Assembly: GCF_022024015.1 (NCBI RefSeq)
Contig: NZ_CP091786.1
Location: forward strand, 2,418,001-2,482,000
Direction of reading: 5' to 3'
From: Prevotella sp. E9-3
Lineage (GTDB): Bacteria; Bacteroidota; Bacteroidia; Bacteroidales; Bacteroidaceae
DNA length: 64,000 nt
Position numbers and translations under genes: made by a program
The notes under the pieces: model-generated
The model's input: only the letters and a program-made list of their open reading frames with translations
What the model was told of the DNA's origin: nothing
Databases searched by the model: none
Shown: positions 8,938 to 17,512 of the stretch, one piece after another
Position numbering within the stretch: the stretch's first letter is position 1
Layout: the number at the start of each line of letters is the position of its first letter

Positions 8938-10086
8938 TTATAGCCTTATGCCGATTGAAGCATTTACGAACCAGTCGTTCAGATAGCCACTGGTCTTATT
9001 GTGACTGAAGCGACTATTATGAAACTGTCCATATGCACTCATGAAATAGCGTCCAAAATTGTAGGTAAGTGACAGACGACTATTGATATCAAGTGAAGGA
9101 TTACTATTTATCGTTTTTTCTTCCTGAGGTGCAATCTTAATGTGATCGTAGAACCAGTTGTCCCAATCCTCATTTTCAATATCATTATTCCAGAATGTTG
9201 GGTCCGTCATTAGTTGTTCCATATTAGTGGAATAGGAATAGGTTCTTATTCTATTCACAAAGGTAACCATTGGCACAGCCATTATACTGATTAACAGACC
9301 ATTTTCTCTGTTTGTGCCCGAAGGAGCAATCGACCAATTATAAGCATACCCCACTCCTACGCTTGCCTGCCAAAGTTTTACTCGTCCCAGTCCATGCATC
9401 AGATATATCAGATCACCATTCGTATGATCAGCATAGTCAATATGACTATAGTAGTACATTGCTCCCGCTACGACAGAACCTGCAGAACGTTTCTGAATCA
9501 CCGACTGGTCATAGGCGGCAGCATAAGAGAAGCGTTTCCCATTAAAAAAATAATATCCATCAGCAGTAACTGTACGCACCTTGATTGGGTCACGCAATTG
9601 AACTTGACTCCAGTCCTCCTTGTTTTCCTCACCCACCAAATCACTGGACAGGTCGAAATTTGGAGCATCATTATCAAATGAATGAAAACGAATACTGATA
9701 CCATAAGCACCACCTGTTGCTCCAAGAGTAAAATAGCTACCTTTATCGCCAGCAACATTGACTGTATATCCTAAGCCATAACCTCTATAACCAGCCCAAA
9801 CGCCTATATATCTGGATGGCTCAGTCTTCATGTAGGGTGAAGCTTCGTAGTAGGCATCCATAATGGTGCCCTCTGTTTTCATTGATACTACACTCTGGTT
9901 TGCATTTCCTTTGACTATGAATTGCCAGGCTTTTTCAGGTGCATCAATGTAGCGACGGTCAACACCTCTGACCGACATCGCATCGATTAGCGTGCCCACT
10001 TTTCTTACAAATCGTTCTACGCCCGTCTGTGCGAACAAAGATGTACAGGCTAATGAAACCAGAATAACTGCCAAGGACCTTCTCAT
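8938..10086 (-). CDS. Secreted DUF4421-type beta-barrel-like protein
   Basis: 382 residues from the ATG at 10084-10086 (signal peptide MRRSLAVILVSLACTSLFAQ). An alternative ATG at 10102-10104 lies within a hairpin. The mature protein is rich in alternating aromatic/glycine strands (YIGVWAGYRGYGLGYTVNVAG, GVGYAYNWSIAPSG) and ends NASIGIRL, a terminal-strand pattern common in outer-membrane barrels. The overall layout fits DUF4421 of Bacteroidota; no biochemical role is known to me. It lies downstream of yebC across a hairpin. Confidence 0.75.
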   Translation of the reverse strand: MRRSLAVILVSLACTSLFAQTGVERFVRKVGTLIDAMSVRGVDRRYIDAPEKAWQFIVKGNANQSVVSMKTEGTIMDAYYEASPYMKTEPSRYIGVWAGYRGYGLGYTVNVAGDKGSYFTLGATGGAYGISIRFHSFDNDAPNFDLSSDLVGEENKEDWSQVQLRDPIKVRTVTADGYYFFNGKRFSYAAAYDQSVIQKRSAGSVVAGAMYYYSHIDYADHTNGDLIYLMHGLGRVKLWQASVGVGYAYNWSIAPSGTNRENGLLISIMAVPMVTFVNRIRTYSYSTNMEQLMTDPTFWNNDIENEDWDNWFYDHIKIAPQEEKTINSNPSLDINSRLSLTYNFGRYFMSAYGQFHNSRFSHNKTSGYLNDWFVNASIGIRL

Positions 10087-10102
10087 TGCATATGATTGAT
10101 TC

Positions 10103-10139
10103 ATAAAGGGGCACCCCATTCGATGAAGTGCCCCTTTAT
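10103..10139. terminator. Hairpin between yebC and DUF4421 gene
   Basis: 12-bp perfect stem ataaaggggcac / gtgcccctttat with a 13-nt loop. On the minus strand it follows the yebC stop (10166). The T run after it is short, so termination may be partial. Confidence 0.65.
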
Positions 10140-10165
10140 AGAATTATCAAAGAAGCGTGTCAGTC

Positions 10166-10900
10166 TTATGCTTCTTCCTCTGGTTTCATATTAGTATAAA
10201 CAGTCTGAACGTCATCGAAATCTTCAAGTTTCTCAACCATCTTATCGATAGTCTCACGCTCTTCAGCGGTAACGTCTTTCAGATCGTTGGGAATACGAGT
10301 AAACTCTGCACCGGTAACTTCGAAGCCATTCTCTTCCAGATGCTTCTGTACTGCACTGAAACTTGAAGGATCAGCGTAGATGGTGATGCTGTTCTCTTCC
10401 TCATCCTCATCATACTCGTCTTCAACACCGTAGTCAATCAGATCGAGAATCATCTCGTCCATATCCAGACCATCCTTTTTCTTAAAGGTAAATACCGACT
10501 TATGGTCGAAAAGGAACGACAGTGATCCCTGAGTACCCAGGTTACCATTGAACTTATTGAACACCGAACGAACATCACCCACGGTACGAGTAGTATTGTC
10601 GGTCAGGGTCTCTATGAAGATAGCGATTCCGTGAGGTCCGTATCCCTCGTATGTAACTTCCTTATAATCGCTCTGGTCTTTACCCATTGCATTTTTGATG
10701 GCACGCTCGATATTATCCTTCGGCATGTTCTCACGCTTAGCGTTAGCTATAATAGCACGCAGCGCAGGATTGTTCTCTGGCTCTGGACCACCAGCCTTCA
10801 CGGCAATGGCAATCTGCTTACCAATCTTAGTAAATGTCTTGGCCATGTGGCCCCATCTCTTCAGCTTTGTAGCTTTACGATATTCAAATGCTCTTCCCAT
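10166..10900 (-). CDS. yebC: YebC/PmpR-family protein
   Basis: 244 residues. Typical N-terminus MGRAFEYRKATKLKRWGHMAKTF-like, then a RENMPKDNIERAIKNA motif and the GYGPHGIAIFIETLTDNTTRT signature. The family was described as DNA-binding regulators and more recently linked to ribosomes translating proline-rich stretches. The C-terminus carries an acidic DEYDEDEEEN stretch. It lies 36 bp downstream of pheT on the same strand, probably in one transcript. Confidence 0.93.
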   Translation of the reverse strand: MGRAFEYRKATKLKRWGHMAKTFTKIGKQIAIAVKAGGPEPENNPALRAIIANAKRENMPKDNIERAIKNAMGKDQSDYKEVTYEGYGPHGIAIFIETLTDNTTRTVGDVRSVFNKFNGNLGTQGSLSFLFDHKSVFTFKKKDGLDMDEMILDLIDYGVEDEYDEDEEENSITIYADPSSFSAVQKHLEENGFEVTGAEFTRIPNDLKDVTAEERETIDKMVEKLEDFDDVQTVYTNMKPEEEA

Positions 10901-10936
10901 TTTATAATAGATAATTTATAATTAACAATTTGGTTA

Positions 10937-13438
10937 TTAACGAAGTTCTGCATTCAGCTGCTTCTTCAGATTCTGGATCAACTTCTGCATGATAGCATCA
11001 ATCTGCTTATCGTTCATTGTCTTCTCAGCATCCTGAAGAATAAAGTTTACTGCATACGATTTCTTTCCTGCTGGCAGCTTATCGCCTTCATAAACGTCAA
11101 ACAACACTACCTGTTTCAGCAATTTTTTCTCAGTCTGACGGGCAATCTGTTCAATCTGAGCGAACTCAACATTATTATCAACCAACAGAGCAAGATCTCG
11201 GCTGACTGCAGGATGCTTTGAAATCTCTGTAAAGTTAACAACGTTTTTCTTTGTTGCTTTCATCAACTGTGTCCAATTCAACTGGGCAAAGAATACAGGC
11301 TGCGCCAAATCGAACTTCTTCAACAATTTCTTCGACAGGATTCCCATCTCAACAAGTTTCTTGCCGCCACGATTCTCTATCACAAGACCTGCAGAGAAAT
11401 TGGCATCTTCCAACTTCTTGGTAATGGTAGCGCCCATATTCAGTCCGATACGTTGTAGAATATTCTGGACATGTGCTGAGAGCTCATAGTAAGAACTTTC
11501 CTCGTTAGGATGCGCCCATGAACCTTCAACTCGCTTACCAGTAATCCACATACCCAAGAAATTCTCTTCCTTGTAAGCTTGAATAGGATTTTCATCATTC
11601 GCCTTTTCTGGATCGAAAAAGTAGCAGTTACCGAACTCAAAGAAACGCAGGTTCTGAGCTTTACGCTTCACGTTGTGTTCTATACTCTCCAAACCGCCAT
11701 AGAGTAATGTCTGGCGCATCACGCCAAGGTCTGAAGACAACGGATTCATAATCTTCACCAGTTGAGGATTAAGAGTAGGTGACTGAGAATTTTGGCCACC
11801 ATCTTCCTCAGCATAATATGCTACTTTTGTCAAAGAATTGTTCAGAATTTCGTTGAAACCGGCACCTACAAGCTGCTCACTCACTAGATTCTGCAGTTTG
11901 TGCTTGCGATCCTCTTCACCTTTAATCACAAGACTCGATTTCAACTGAGTAGGAATCTCTACATTGTTATATCCATATATACGTAGAATATCCTCAACAA
12001 CGTCACATGGACGCTGAACATCCACACGATATGCAGGTACCTCAATCAGCAACCCATCAGCACCCTCAGAGAGCACCTTCATTTCAAGAGACTCACAGAT
12101 ACCTTTCACAGTCTCTTGTGGGATATTCTTGCCAATGAGTGAGTTCACATAGCCGTACTGCAAAGACACACGGGCATTCTCGATAGGCTCAGGATATACA
12201 TCACAGATATCCATCGAAATTTTTCCTCCAGCAAGTTCCTTACAGAGCAGAGCAGCCTGTTGTAGCGCATAAATCACACCATTAGGATCGATACCACGCT
12301 CAAAACGGAACGAAGCATCGGTTGAAAGGCCATGACGTCTAGCCGACTTACGAATCCATGTGGGATGGAAATAGGCACTTTCCAACACCACATTCTTTGT
12401 AGTCTCATAGGTACCACTGCCCTTACCACCAAACACACCGGCTATACACATCGGTTCTTCCTCATTGCAAATAGCCAAATCGCGGTCACTGAGTTTATGT
12501 TCTTCGCCATCAAGTGTCACGAAAGGTGTACCTTCAGGCATCGTTTTCACCACAATCTTGTGGCCTTTCACCATATCAGCATCAAAACAGTGCAAAGGCT
12601 GTCCGTATGCCATCATAATGTAGTTGGTGATATCTACAATATTATTAATTGGACGCAGGCCGATTGTCTGTAATTTATTTTTCAGCCATTCAGGACTTTC
12701 CTTTACTTCACAACCAGTGATGCTCACACAAGCATAACGTTTGCAAGCCTCTGTATTTTCAATTTTCACTTCAATAGGAAGGTCGTGGTTGTCGGCAACA
12801 AATTCTCCAACAACTGGACGATGCATCTTTCCTTCGTAATGAAGAGTTCCTTCAGCGTTGCGCTGACAAAGCCATGCATAAAGGTCGCGAGCCACCCCCC
12901 AATGACTGAGTCCATCAGCACGATTGGCAGTAATATCAACCTCAATGAGCCAATCGCTCTCCAGATGGTAGTACTCTGCAGCAGGTGTTCCCACCACAGC
13001 ATCCTCTGGTAATACGATAATACCATCATGAGAGGTACCTACTCCTATCTCATCTTCAGCACAGATCATGCCACACGACTCAACGCCACGCAGTTTCGAT
13101 TTCTTAATTACAAATTCCTGGTCACCATCGTAAAGTACACAACCCAAATCGGCCACGATCACCTTCTGTCCGGCAGCCACATTAGGGGCACCACACACTA
13201 TTTGCGAAGGCTCGCCTTTACCAAGATCAACGGTAGTTACATGCAGATGGTCACTATTGGGATGCATTTCGCAAGTAAGCACTTTGCCCACATAAAGCCC
13301 CTTCAGACCGCCACGAATTGTCTGAACTTCTTCCAGAGCATCCACTTCGAGTCCCGTTGAGGTCAATGCGTCGCACACCTGTTGGGGAGTCAGGTCGAAG
13401 TCAACATACTCCTTCAGCCATTTATAAGAAATATTCAT
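10937..13438 (-). CDS. pheT: Phenylalanine-tRNA ligase beta subunit
   Basis: 833 residues. It forms the alpha2-beta2 enzyme that charges tRNA-Phe. Domains in order: B1, tRNA-binding OB fold (about 40-150, TCEMHPNSDHLHVTTVDLG), B3/4 editing region, B5 (about 400-475), catalytic-like core with the NPLSSDL motif, and the C-terminal FDX-ACB domain (SKHPAVSRDLALLVDNN). Before NPLSSDL there is an extra serine/asparagine/proline-rich segment GGQNSQSPTLNPQ whose DNA resembles local dispersed repeats. The alpha subunit gene is not in the window. Confidence 0.96.
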   Translation of the reverse strand: MNISYKWLKEYVDFDLTPQQVCDALTSTGLEVDALEEVQTIRGGLKGLYVGKVLTCEMHPNSDHLHVTTVDLGKGEPSQIVCGAPNVAAGQKVIVADLGCVLYDGDQEFVIKKSKLRGVESCGMICAEDEIGVGTSHDGIIVLPEDAVVGTPAAEYYHLESDWLIEVDITANRADGLSHWGVARDLYAWLCQRNAEGTLHYEGKMHRPVVGEFVADNHDLPIEVKIENTEACKRYACVSITGCEVKESPEWLKNKLQTIGLRPINNIVDITNYIMMAYGQPLHCFDADMVKGHKIVVKTMPEGTPFVTLDGEEHKLSDRDLAICNEEEPMCIAGVFGGKGSGTYETTKNVVLESAYFHPTWIRKSARRHGLSTDASFRFERGIDPNGVIYALQQAALLCKELAGGKISMDICDVYPEPIENARVSLQYGYVNSLIGKNIPQETVKGICESLEMKVLSEGADGLLIEVPAYRVDVQRPCDVVEDILRIYGYNNVEIPTQLKSSLVIKGEEDRKHKLQNLVSEQLVGAGFNEILNNSLTKVAYYAEEDGGQNSQSPTLNPQLVKIMNPLSSDLGVMRQTLLYGGLESIEHNVKRKAQNLRFFEFGNCYFFDPEKANDENPIQAYKEENFLGMWITGKRVEGSWAHPNEESSYYELSAHVQNILQRIGLNMGATITKKLEDANFSAGLVIENRGGKKLVEMGILSKKLLKKFDLAQPVFFAQLNWTQLMKATKKNVVNFTEISKHPAVSRDLALLVDNNVEFAQIEQIARQTEKKLLKQVVLFDVYEGDKLPAGKKSYAVNFILQDAEKTMNDKQIDAIMQKLIQNLKKQLNAELR

Positions 13439-13480
13439 TCCTAGAAAAACAATTAAAATTTACTCAATCGATTGAATCAA

Positions 13481-13498
13481 GCCACCCTCATCGGTGGC
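13481..13498. other. Short hairpin in the pheT leader
   Basis: gccacc / ggtggc, 6 bp with a 6-nt loop, inside the roughly 75-nt leader between the pheT promoter and start. No T run follows, so it is not a classic attenuator. Confidence 0.5.
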
Positions 13499-13514
13499 AT
13501 CATGAAATTTCGGC

Positions 13515-13523
13515 GCAAAATTA
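13515..13523 (-). promoter_or_regulatory. -7 promoter element of pheT-yebC
   Basis: TAATTTTGC on the minus strand, 76 bp before the pheT ATG. Confidence 0.6.
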
Positions 13524-13566
13524 CAAAAAAATCGTGAAATACAAGTCAAATCTCACTTTTTTTATG

Positions 13567-13575
13567 TAAGTTTGC
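13567..13575 (+). promoter_or_regulatory. -7 promoter element of tat operon
   Basis: TAAGTTTGC on the plus strand, 26 bp before the tatA ATG. A possible TTG start at 13572 falls inside this element and is therefore rejected. Confidence 0.65.
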
Positions 13576-13601
13576 AACCGATTCGATATCTAATCATTTA
13601 T

Positions 13602-13811
13602 ATGTACACAAACCTTTTACTTATTGGAGGCATCGGTCTCAACGAAATCATCATTATTGCCTTAGTTGTACTACTGTTGTTTGGAGGAAAGAAAATCCCT
13701 GAACTCATGAGCGGACTGGGCAAGGGTGTAAAGAGTTTCAAGGACGGCATGAACGGTCAGGAACAGAAAAACGATACTAACAAGCCATCAGAGACTGAGC
13801 CCAAAGCCTGA
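13602..13811 (+). CDS. tatA: Sec-independent translocase subunit TatA
   Basis: 69 residues from the ATG at 13602 ([15 protein letters not shown]). TatA oligomerises to form the pore of the twin-arginine pathway. Features: one membrane helix ([12 protein letters not shown]), the hinge FGGKKIPEL, and an amphipathic helix ([14 protein letters not shown]) followed by a short polar tail. No separate tatB is seen, as expected for a minimal TatAC system. The tatC gene starts 3 bp after the stop. Confidence 0.93.
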   Translation: MYTNLLLIGGIGLNEIIIIALVVLLLFGGKKIPELMSGLGKGVKSFKDGMNGQEQKNDTNKPSETEPKA

Positions 13812-13814
13812 CAC

Positions 13815-14561
13815 ATGAATAGTGAGCAAGCAACATTCTGGGACCATTTGGATGAATTGCGCAGTGTTATCATACGCTCTCTAGTAGTTGTAATGATTGC
13901 TGCAGTAGTGGCTTTCTGCTTAAAAGAATGGCTATTCGGCGTGGTATTAGCTCCTAGGTCAAGCGATTTTATCACTTATAGGCTATTAGGGATTGACAAT
14001 CATTTCCAGTTAAGTTTGATGAATACAGGACTTACTGAACAGTTTATGGTTCACATGCGAGTTGCTCTTTATGCTGGATTGTTATTGGCTTCTCCTTATA
14101 TACTCTATCAGTTATTTGGATTCGTTGCTCCTGGTTTATATCAAAATGAAAGAAAGGCCGCAACGTGGATAGCCGTTTCTGCTTATGCCATGTTCATCTT
14201 AGGCACTGTAGTTGACTATTTGCTCATTTTTCCACTCACTGTACGGTTTTTGGGTACCTATCAGGTGAGTCCCGATGTTATGAATATGCTAACTCTTCAG
14301 AGTTATATCGATACACTCATCAGTATGAGTTTTGTGATGGGAGTTGTCTTTGAGCTACCTGTAGTCTGTGCCATTTTGGGCAAGATGAGCCTCATTAACA
14401 GTAACATGATGTCTCGTTATCGTCGTCATGCAGTAGTGGCAATTCTTGTTGTTTCGGCCATTATCACGCCCACGACCGATGCTTTTACGCTTCTTGTCGT
14501 TGCCCTCCCTATCTGGTTGCTCTACGAGGTAAGCATCTTATTGGTACGATTAAACAAATAA
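13815..14561 (+). CDS. tatC: Sec-independent translocase subunit TatC
   Basis: 248 residues with six membrane helices. TatC binds twin-arginine signal peptides. The N-terminal FWDHLDELR motif is diagnostic, and the central FVAPGLYQNERKAA motif (conserved F/P/E in the first periplasmic/cytoplasmic loops) and the VVSAIITPTTDAF segment before the last helices are as in the family. It is in an operon with tatA upstream and two Fe-S redox genes downstream (7-bp gap). Confidence 0.95.
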   Translation: MNSEQATFWDHLDELRSVIIRSLVVVMIAAVVAFCLKEWLFGVVLAPRSSDFITYRLLGIDNHFQLSLMNTGLTEQFMVHMRVALYAGLLLASPYILYQLFGFVAPGLYQNERKAATWIAVSAYAMFILGTVVDYLLIFPLTVRFLGTYQVSPDVMNMLTLQSYIDTLISMSFVMGVVFELPVVCAILGKMSLINSNMMSRYRRHAVVAILVVSAIITPTTDAFTLLVVALPIWLLYEVSILLVRLNK

Positions 14562-14568
14562 CTAAACA

Positions 14569-16059
14569 ATGCTAAGGAAAATAAGAATTACATTAGCAAC
14601 AGTGTTCTTTATCGGACTCACATTGCTATTTTTAGATTTTACGGGCACTGCCCATCACTGGTTATCATGGATGGCCAAAGTTCAGGCACTCGAAGCAGTG
14701 CTGGCTATCAACATAGTGGTTATAGCACTGCTCGCCGTACTAACACTCGTATTTGGCCGAATATATTGTTCAGTCATCTGCCCGCTGGGTATTCTCCAAG
14801 ACATTTTTGGATGGATGGGCAAGAAGTCAAAGAAAAACCGCTATACCTTTTCATCTGAAAAGAGATGGTTACGTTATGGCATGCTGGGCATTTTCATCAT
14901 CGCCATCTTAGTTGGCGTCAGTTCTTTGATGCAGCTACTTGCACCCTATAGTGCATTCGGTCGCATCATGACCATGTTATTCCAGCCACTATGGAAATTC
15001 ATCAACAATGTGCTGGCTGGTATCGCTACCCATTACGAGAGTTATGCTTTCTACTCAGTCAATGTTTGGATGAAGTCATTGCCAGTGCTATTCATTGCAA
15101 CCATTACACTCATTATTTTGGCTATTCTGGCATGGCGAAACGGTCGTACTTATTGTAATACCATCTGCCCAGTAGGCACCGTTCTTTCTTTCTTATCTCG
15201 TTTCTCACTTTTTAAGATTCAATTTGATGAAGAAAAGTGCCGCAATTGTTCGCTTTGCACTAAGAACTGCAAAGCATCGTGCATAGATTTCAAGAACCAT
15301 CATGTAGACTATTCACGTTGTGTGGTGTGTGGTGACTGCATTGATAGCTGTAAGTTCGGTGCTCTGAAATATAAGGTACGATCTGGTTCTTTCCATACAA
15401 AGAAATTTAAGACAGATGATTTTCAGAAACCCGGTTCTCGCCGCTCTTTTCTTCTTTCTTCAGCCCTATTGGCCACAGCAGCCATTGCACAGGAGAAAGA
15501 GAAAGTTTTCGATGGCGGTTATACTGATTTAGAGGATAAGGTTGCACCTGAACGTCAGACTCCCCTAACCCCTCCTGGTTCTCTTTCTGCACAGAACATG
15601 GCCCAGCGTTGCACCGGTTGTCAGTTGTGCATTTCTGAATGTCCCAATGAAGTGCTTCGTCCTTCAACCGATCTGATGCATTTGATGCAGCCAGTAATGA
15701 GTTATGAGCGAGGCCATTGTCGCCCTGAGTGCACCCGTTGTTCCAATGTATGCCCTGCTGGTGCTATTCGTCCTATCGACGAGGAAGAAAAGACCAGTAT
15801 TCAGATTGGTCATGCCGTATGGATCAAGAAAAATTGCATACCGCTTACCGATGGTGTAAGTTGTGGCAACTGTGCTCGTCACTGTCCAGCCGGCGCCATC
15901 GAGATGGTACTTTCTGATCCCAATGACGAGTCAAGTCCTCGCATCCCCGCTATCAACGAAAACGCATGCATTGGTTGTGGTGCATGCGAATATGTTTGTC
16001 CGTCCCGTCCATTCTCTGCCATTTATGTAGAAGGACATGAAGTACACAGAAAGATTTAA
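14569..16059 (+). CDS. NapH-NapG-like membrane ferredoxin fusion with internal Tat motif
   Basis: 496 residues. N-terminal half: membrane helices and two NapH-type motifs (CSVICPLG about 67-74 and CNTICPVG about 198-205), then two 4Fe-4S motifs (CRNCSLCTKNC, CVVCGDCIDSC). In the middle a twin-arginine motif (SRRSFLLSS) is followed by a hydrophobic ALLATAAIA stretch. C-terminal half: four more clusters (CTGCQLCISECP, CTRCSNVCP, CGNCARHCP, CIGCGACEYVCP) as in the exported protein NapG. I infer that the C-terminal domain is exported by Tat while the N-terminal part stays in the membrane, making an electron relay across it. Located between tatC and a Tat-signal reductase. Confidence 0.85.
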   Translation: MLRKIRITLATVFFIGLTLLFLDFTGTAHHWLSWMAKVQALEAVLAINIVVIALLAVLTLVFGRIYCSVICPLGILQDIFGWMGKKSKKNRYTFSSEKRWLRYGMLGIFIIAILVGVSSLMQLLAPYSAFGRIMTMLFQPLWKFINNVLAGIATHYESYAFYSVNVWMKSLPVLFIATITLIILAILAWRNGRTYCNTICPVGTVLSFLSRFSLFKIQFDEEKCRNCSLCTKNCKASCIDFKNHHVDYSRCVVCGDCIDSCKFGALKYKVRSGSFHTKKFKTDDFQKPGSRRSFLLSSALLATAAIAQEKEKVFDGGYTDLEDKVAPERQTPLTPPGSLSAQNMAQRCTGCQLCISECPNEVLRPSTDLMHLMQPVMSYERGHCRPECTRCSNVCPAGAIRPIDEEEKTSIQIGHAVWIKKNCIPLTDGVSCGNCARHCPAGAIEMVLSDPNDESSPRIPAINENACIGCGACEYVCPSRPFSAIYVEGHEVHRKI

Positions 16060-16073
16060 GCATTTTTTGAGCT

Positions 16074-17438
16074 ATGGATAGAAGAGATTTTTTGAAATAT
16101 ATGAGTGCAAGCACTGCAACCGCTCTTGTTGCAGCATGCACCGGAAAAAGACCCGAACAGAAAGCTGCCGAGGAATATAAAAAACAAGTAGAGCCGCCCA
16201 CAGGTCAGATGACCTACCGTAAGAATTTAAAAGGTGAGGATATATCATTGCTGGGCTATGGCATGATGCGTCTTCCTACTAAGGTTGATAATGGCGATGA
16301 GTTCGACCAGGATATGATTAACCGCCAGGTTGACTATGCCATCGAACATGGCGTTAATTACTTCGATACATCTCCTGTCTATTGTCAGGGCAAGTCTGAA
16401 CGTTGCACCGGCATTGCTCTCAGTCGCCATAAGCGTAGCGAATACTACGTTGCAACAAAGCTTTCCAACTTCAACCCCAAATTCTGGAGTCGCGAGGCCA
16501 GCATAGAAATGTATCGCAACTCCATGAAAGAGCTGAAGGTTGACTATCTCGACTACTACCTGTTGCATGCAGTAGGCGGAAGCATGGACGAGTTCAACAA
16601 CCGCTACGTCAACAACGGTATCATGGACTTTCTGCTCAAGGAACGTGAAGCCGGTCGTATTCGCAATCTCGGTTTTTCGTTCCATGGCTACAAGGAAGTG
16701 TTCGACGAGGTTCTGGCCATGCACGAACGTTATCATTGGGATTTCGTACAGATAGAACTGAACTATTTGGACTGGGACTTTGCCAACGAAATAAACTCAC
16801 GTAATGTCGATGCCAGTTATCTCTATTCCGAACTGCAGAGATTAAATATTCCTGCCGTTATTATGGAACCGTTGTTGGGCGGCCGTCTGGCCAATCTCCC
16901 TCAATATCTGGCCAACGAATTGAAACAGCGCAATCCTGAACGCAGCATAGCATCATGGGCTTTCCGCTATGCTGGCACACCCGAGGGAGTGCTCACTGTT
17001 CTCAGCGGCATGACCTATATGGAGCATCTGAAAGACAATCTACTCAGTTACTGTCCGCTACAGCCTCTCACTCCTCAAGAGATGACTTATCTGCATGATG
17101 AAGTAGCCAGAAAGATTGTTGGTTTGGAGAATATTCCCTGCAACGACTGCAAATACTGCATGCCCTGCCCCTATGGTGTGGATATTCCAGGCATCTTTGT
17201 CCATTACAACAAGTGCAAGAATGAAGGTATTCTGCCCGGTGACACAGGTGATAAGTCTTATCGCGAGAACCGCCGCAAGTATCTGATCAGCCTGGATCGT
17301 TCAGTACCACGTTCCCGTCAGGCCGACCATTGCATTGGCTGTCGTCAGTGTGTATCGCATTGTCCGCAGAACATTCGTATTCCCCACGAACTGCACAAAC
17401 TCGACCAGATGATTGAAGAACTGAAGCGGAACAGCTAA
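16074..17438 (+). CDS. Tat-dependent lipoprotein aldo/keto reductase with C-terminal ferredoxin domain
   Basis: 454 residues. N-terminal Tat motif DRRDFLKYM followed by a hydrophobic stretch and lipobox VAAC, so a Tat-exported lipoprotein is predicted. The middle is an aldo/keto reductase barrel (GYGMMRLPTK, YAIEHGVNYFDTSPVY with catalytic Asp/Tyr, VDYLDYYLLHAV). The C-terminus holds two cysteine clusters (CNDCKYCMPCP and CIGCRQCVSHCP) for 4Fe-4S centres. It is the last gene of the tat operon and ends at a bidirectional hairpin. The substrate is unknown; electron supply from the preceding ferredoxin fusion is inferred. Confidence 0.9.
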   Translation: MDRRDFLKYMSASTATALVAACTGKRPEQKAAEEYKKQVEPPTGQMTYRKNLKGEDISLLGYGMMRLPTKVDNGDEFDQDMINRQVDYAIEHGVNYFDTSPVYCQGKSERCTGIALSRHKRSEYYVATKLSNFNPKFWSREASIEMYRNSMKELKVDYLDYYLLHAVGGSMDEFNNRYVNNGIMDFLLKEREAGRIRNLGFSFHGYKEVFDEVLAMHERYHWDFVQIELNYLDWDFANEINSRNVDASYLYSELQRLNIPAVIMEPLLGGRLANLPQYLANELKQRNPERSIASWAFRYAGTPEGVLTVLSGMTYMEHLKDNLLSYCPLQPLTPQEMTYLHDEVARKIVGLENIPCNDCKYCMPCPYGVDIPGIFVHYNKCKNEGILPGDTGDKSYRENRRKYLISLDRSVPRSRQADHCIGCRQCVSHCPQNIRIPHELHKLDQMIEELKRNS

Positions 17439-17478
17439 AGAATTTGCTTATTGTTCAATCAACACAGTATTATACAAA

Positions 17479-17512
17479 AGAGTGGCTTAACCTAAACCAT
17501 TAAGCCACTCTT
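17479..17512. terminator. Bidirectional terminator overlapping the HD gene stop
   Basis: 12-bp stem aagagtggctta / taagccactctt with a 10-nt loop. The stop codon of the HD gene (17487-17489, minus) lies inside the stem, so the last codons double as terminator for both convergent transcripts. Confidence 0.75.

Noticed and set aside
13481..13498. Transcription attenuator or T-box for pheT
   Set aside because: The hairpin is short, not followed by a T run, and no T-box motifs are seen.
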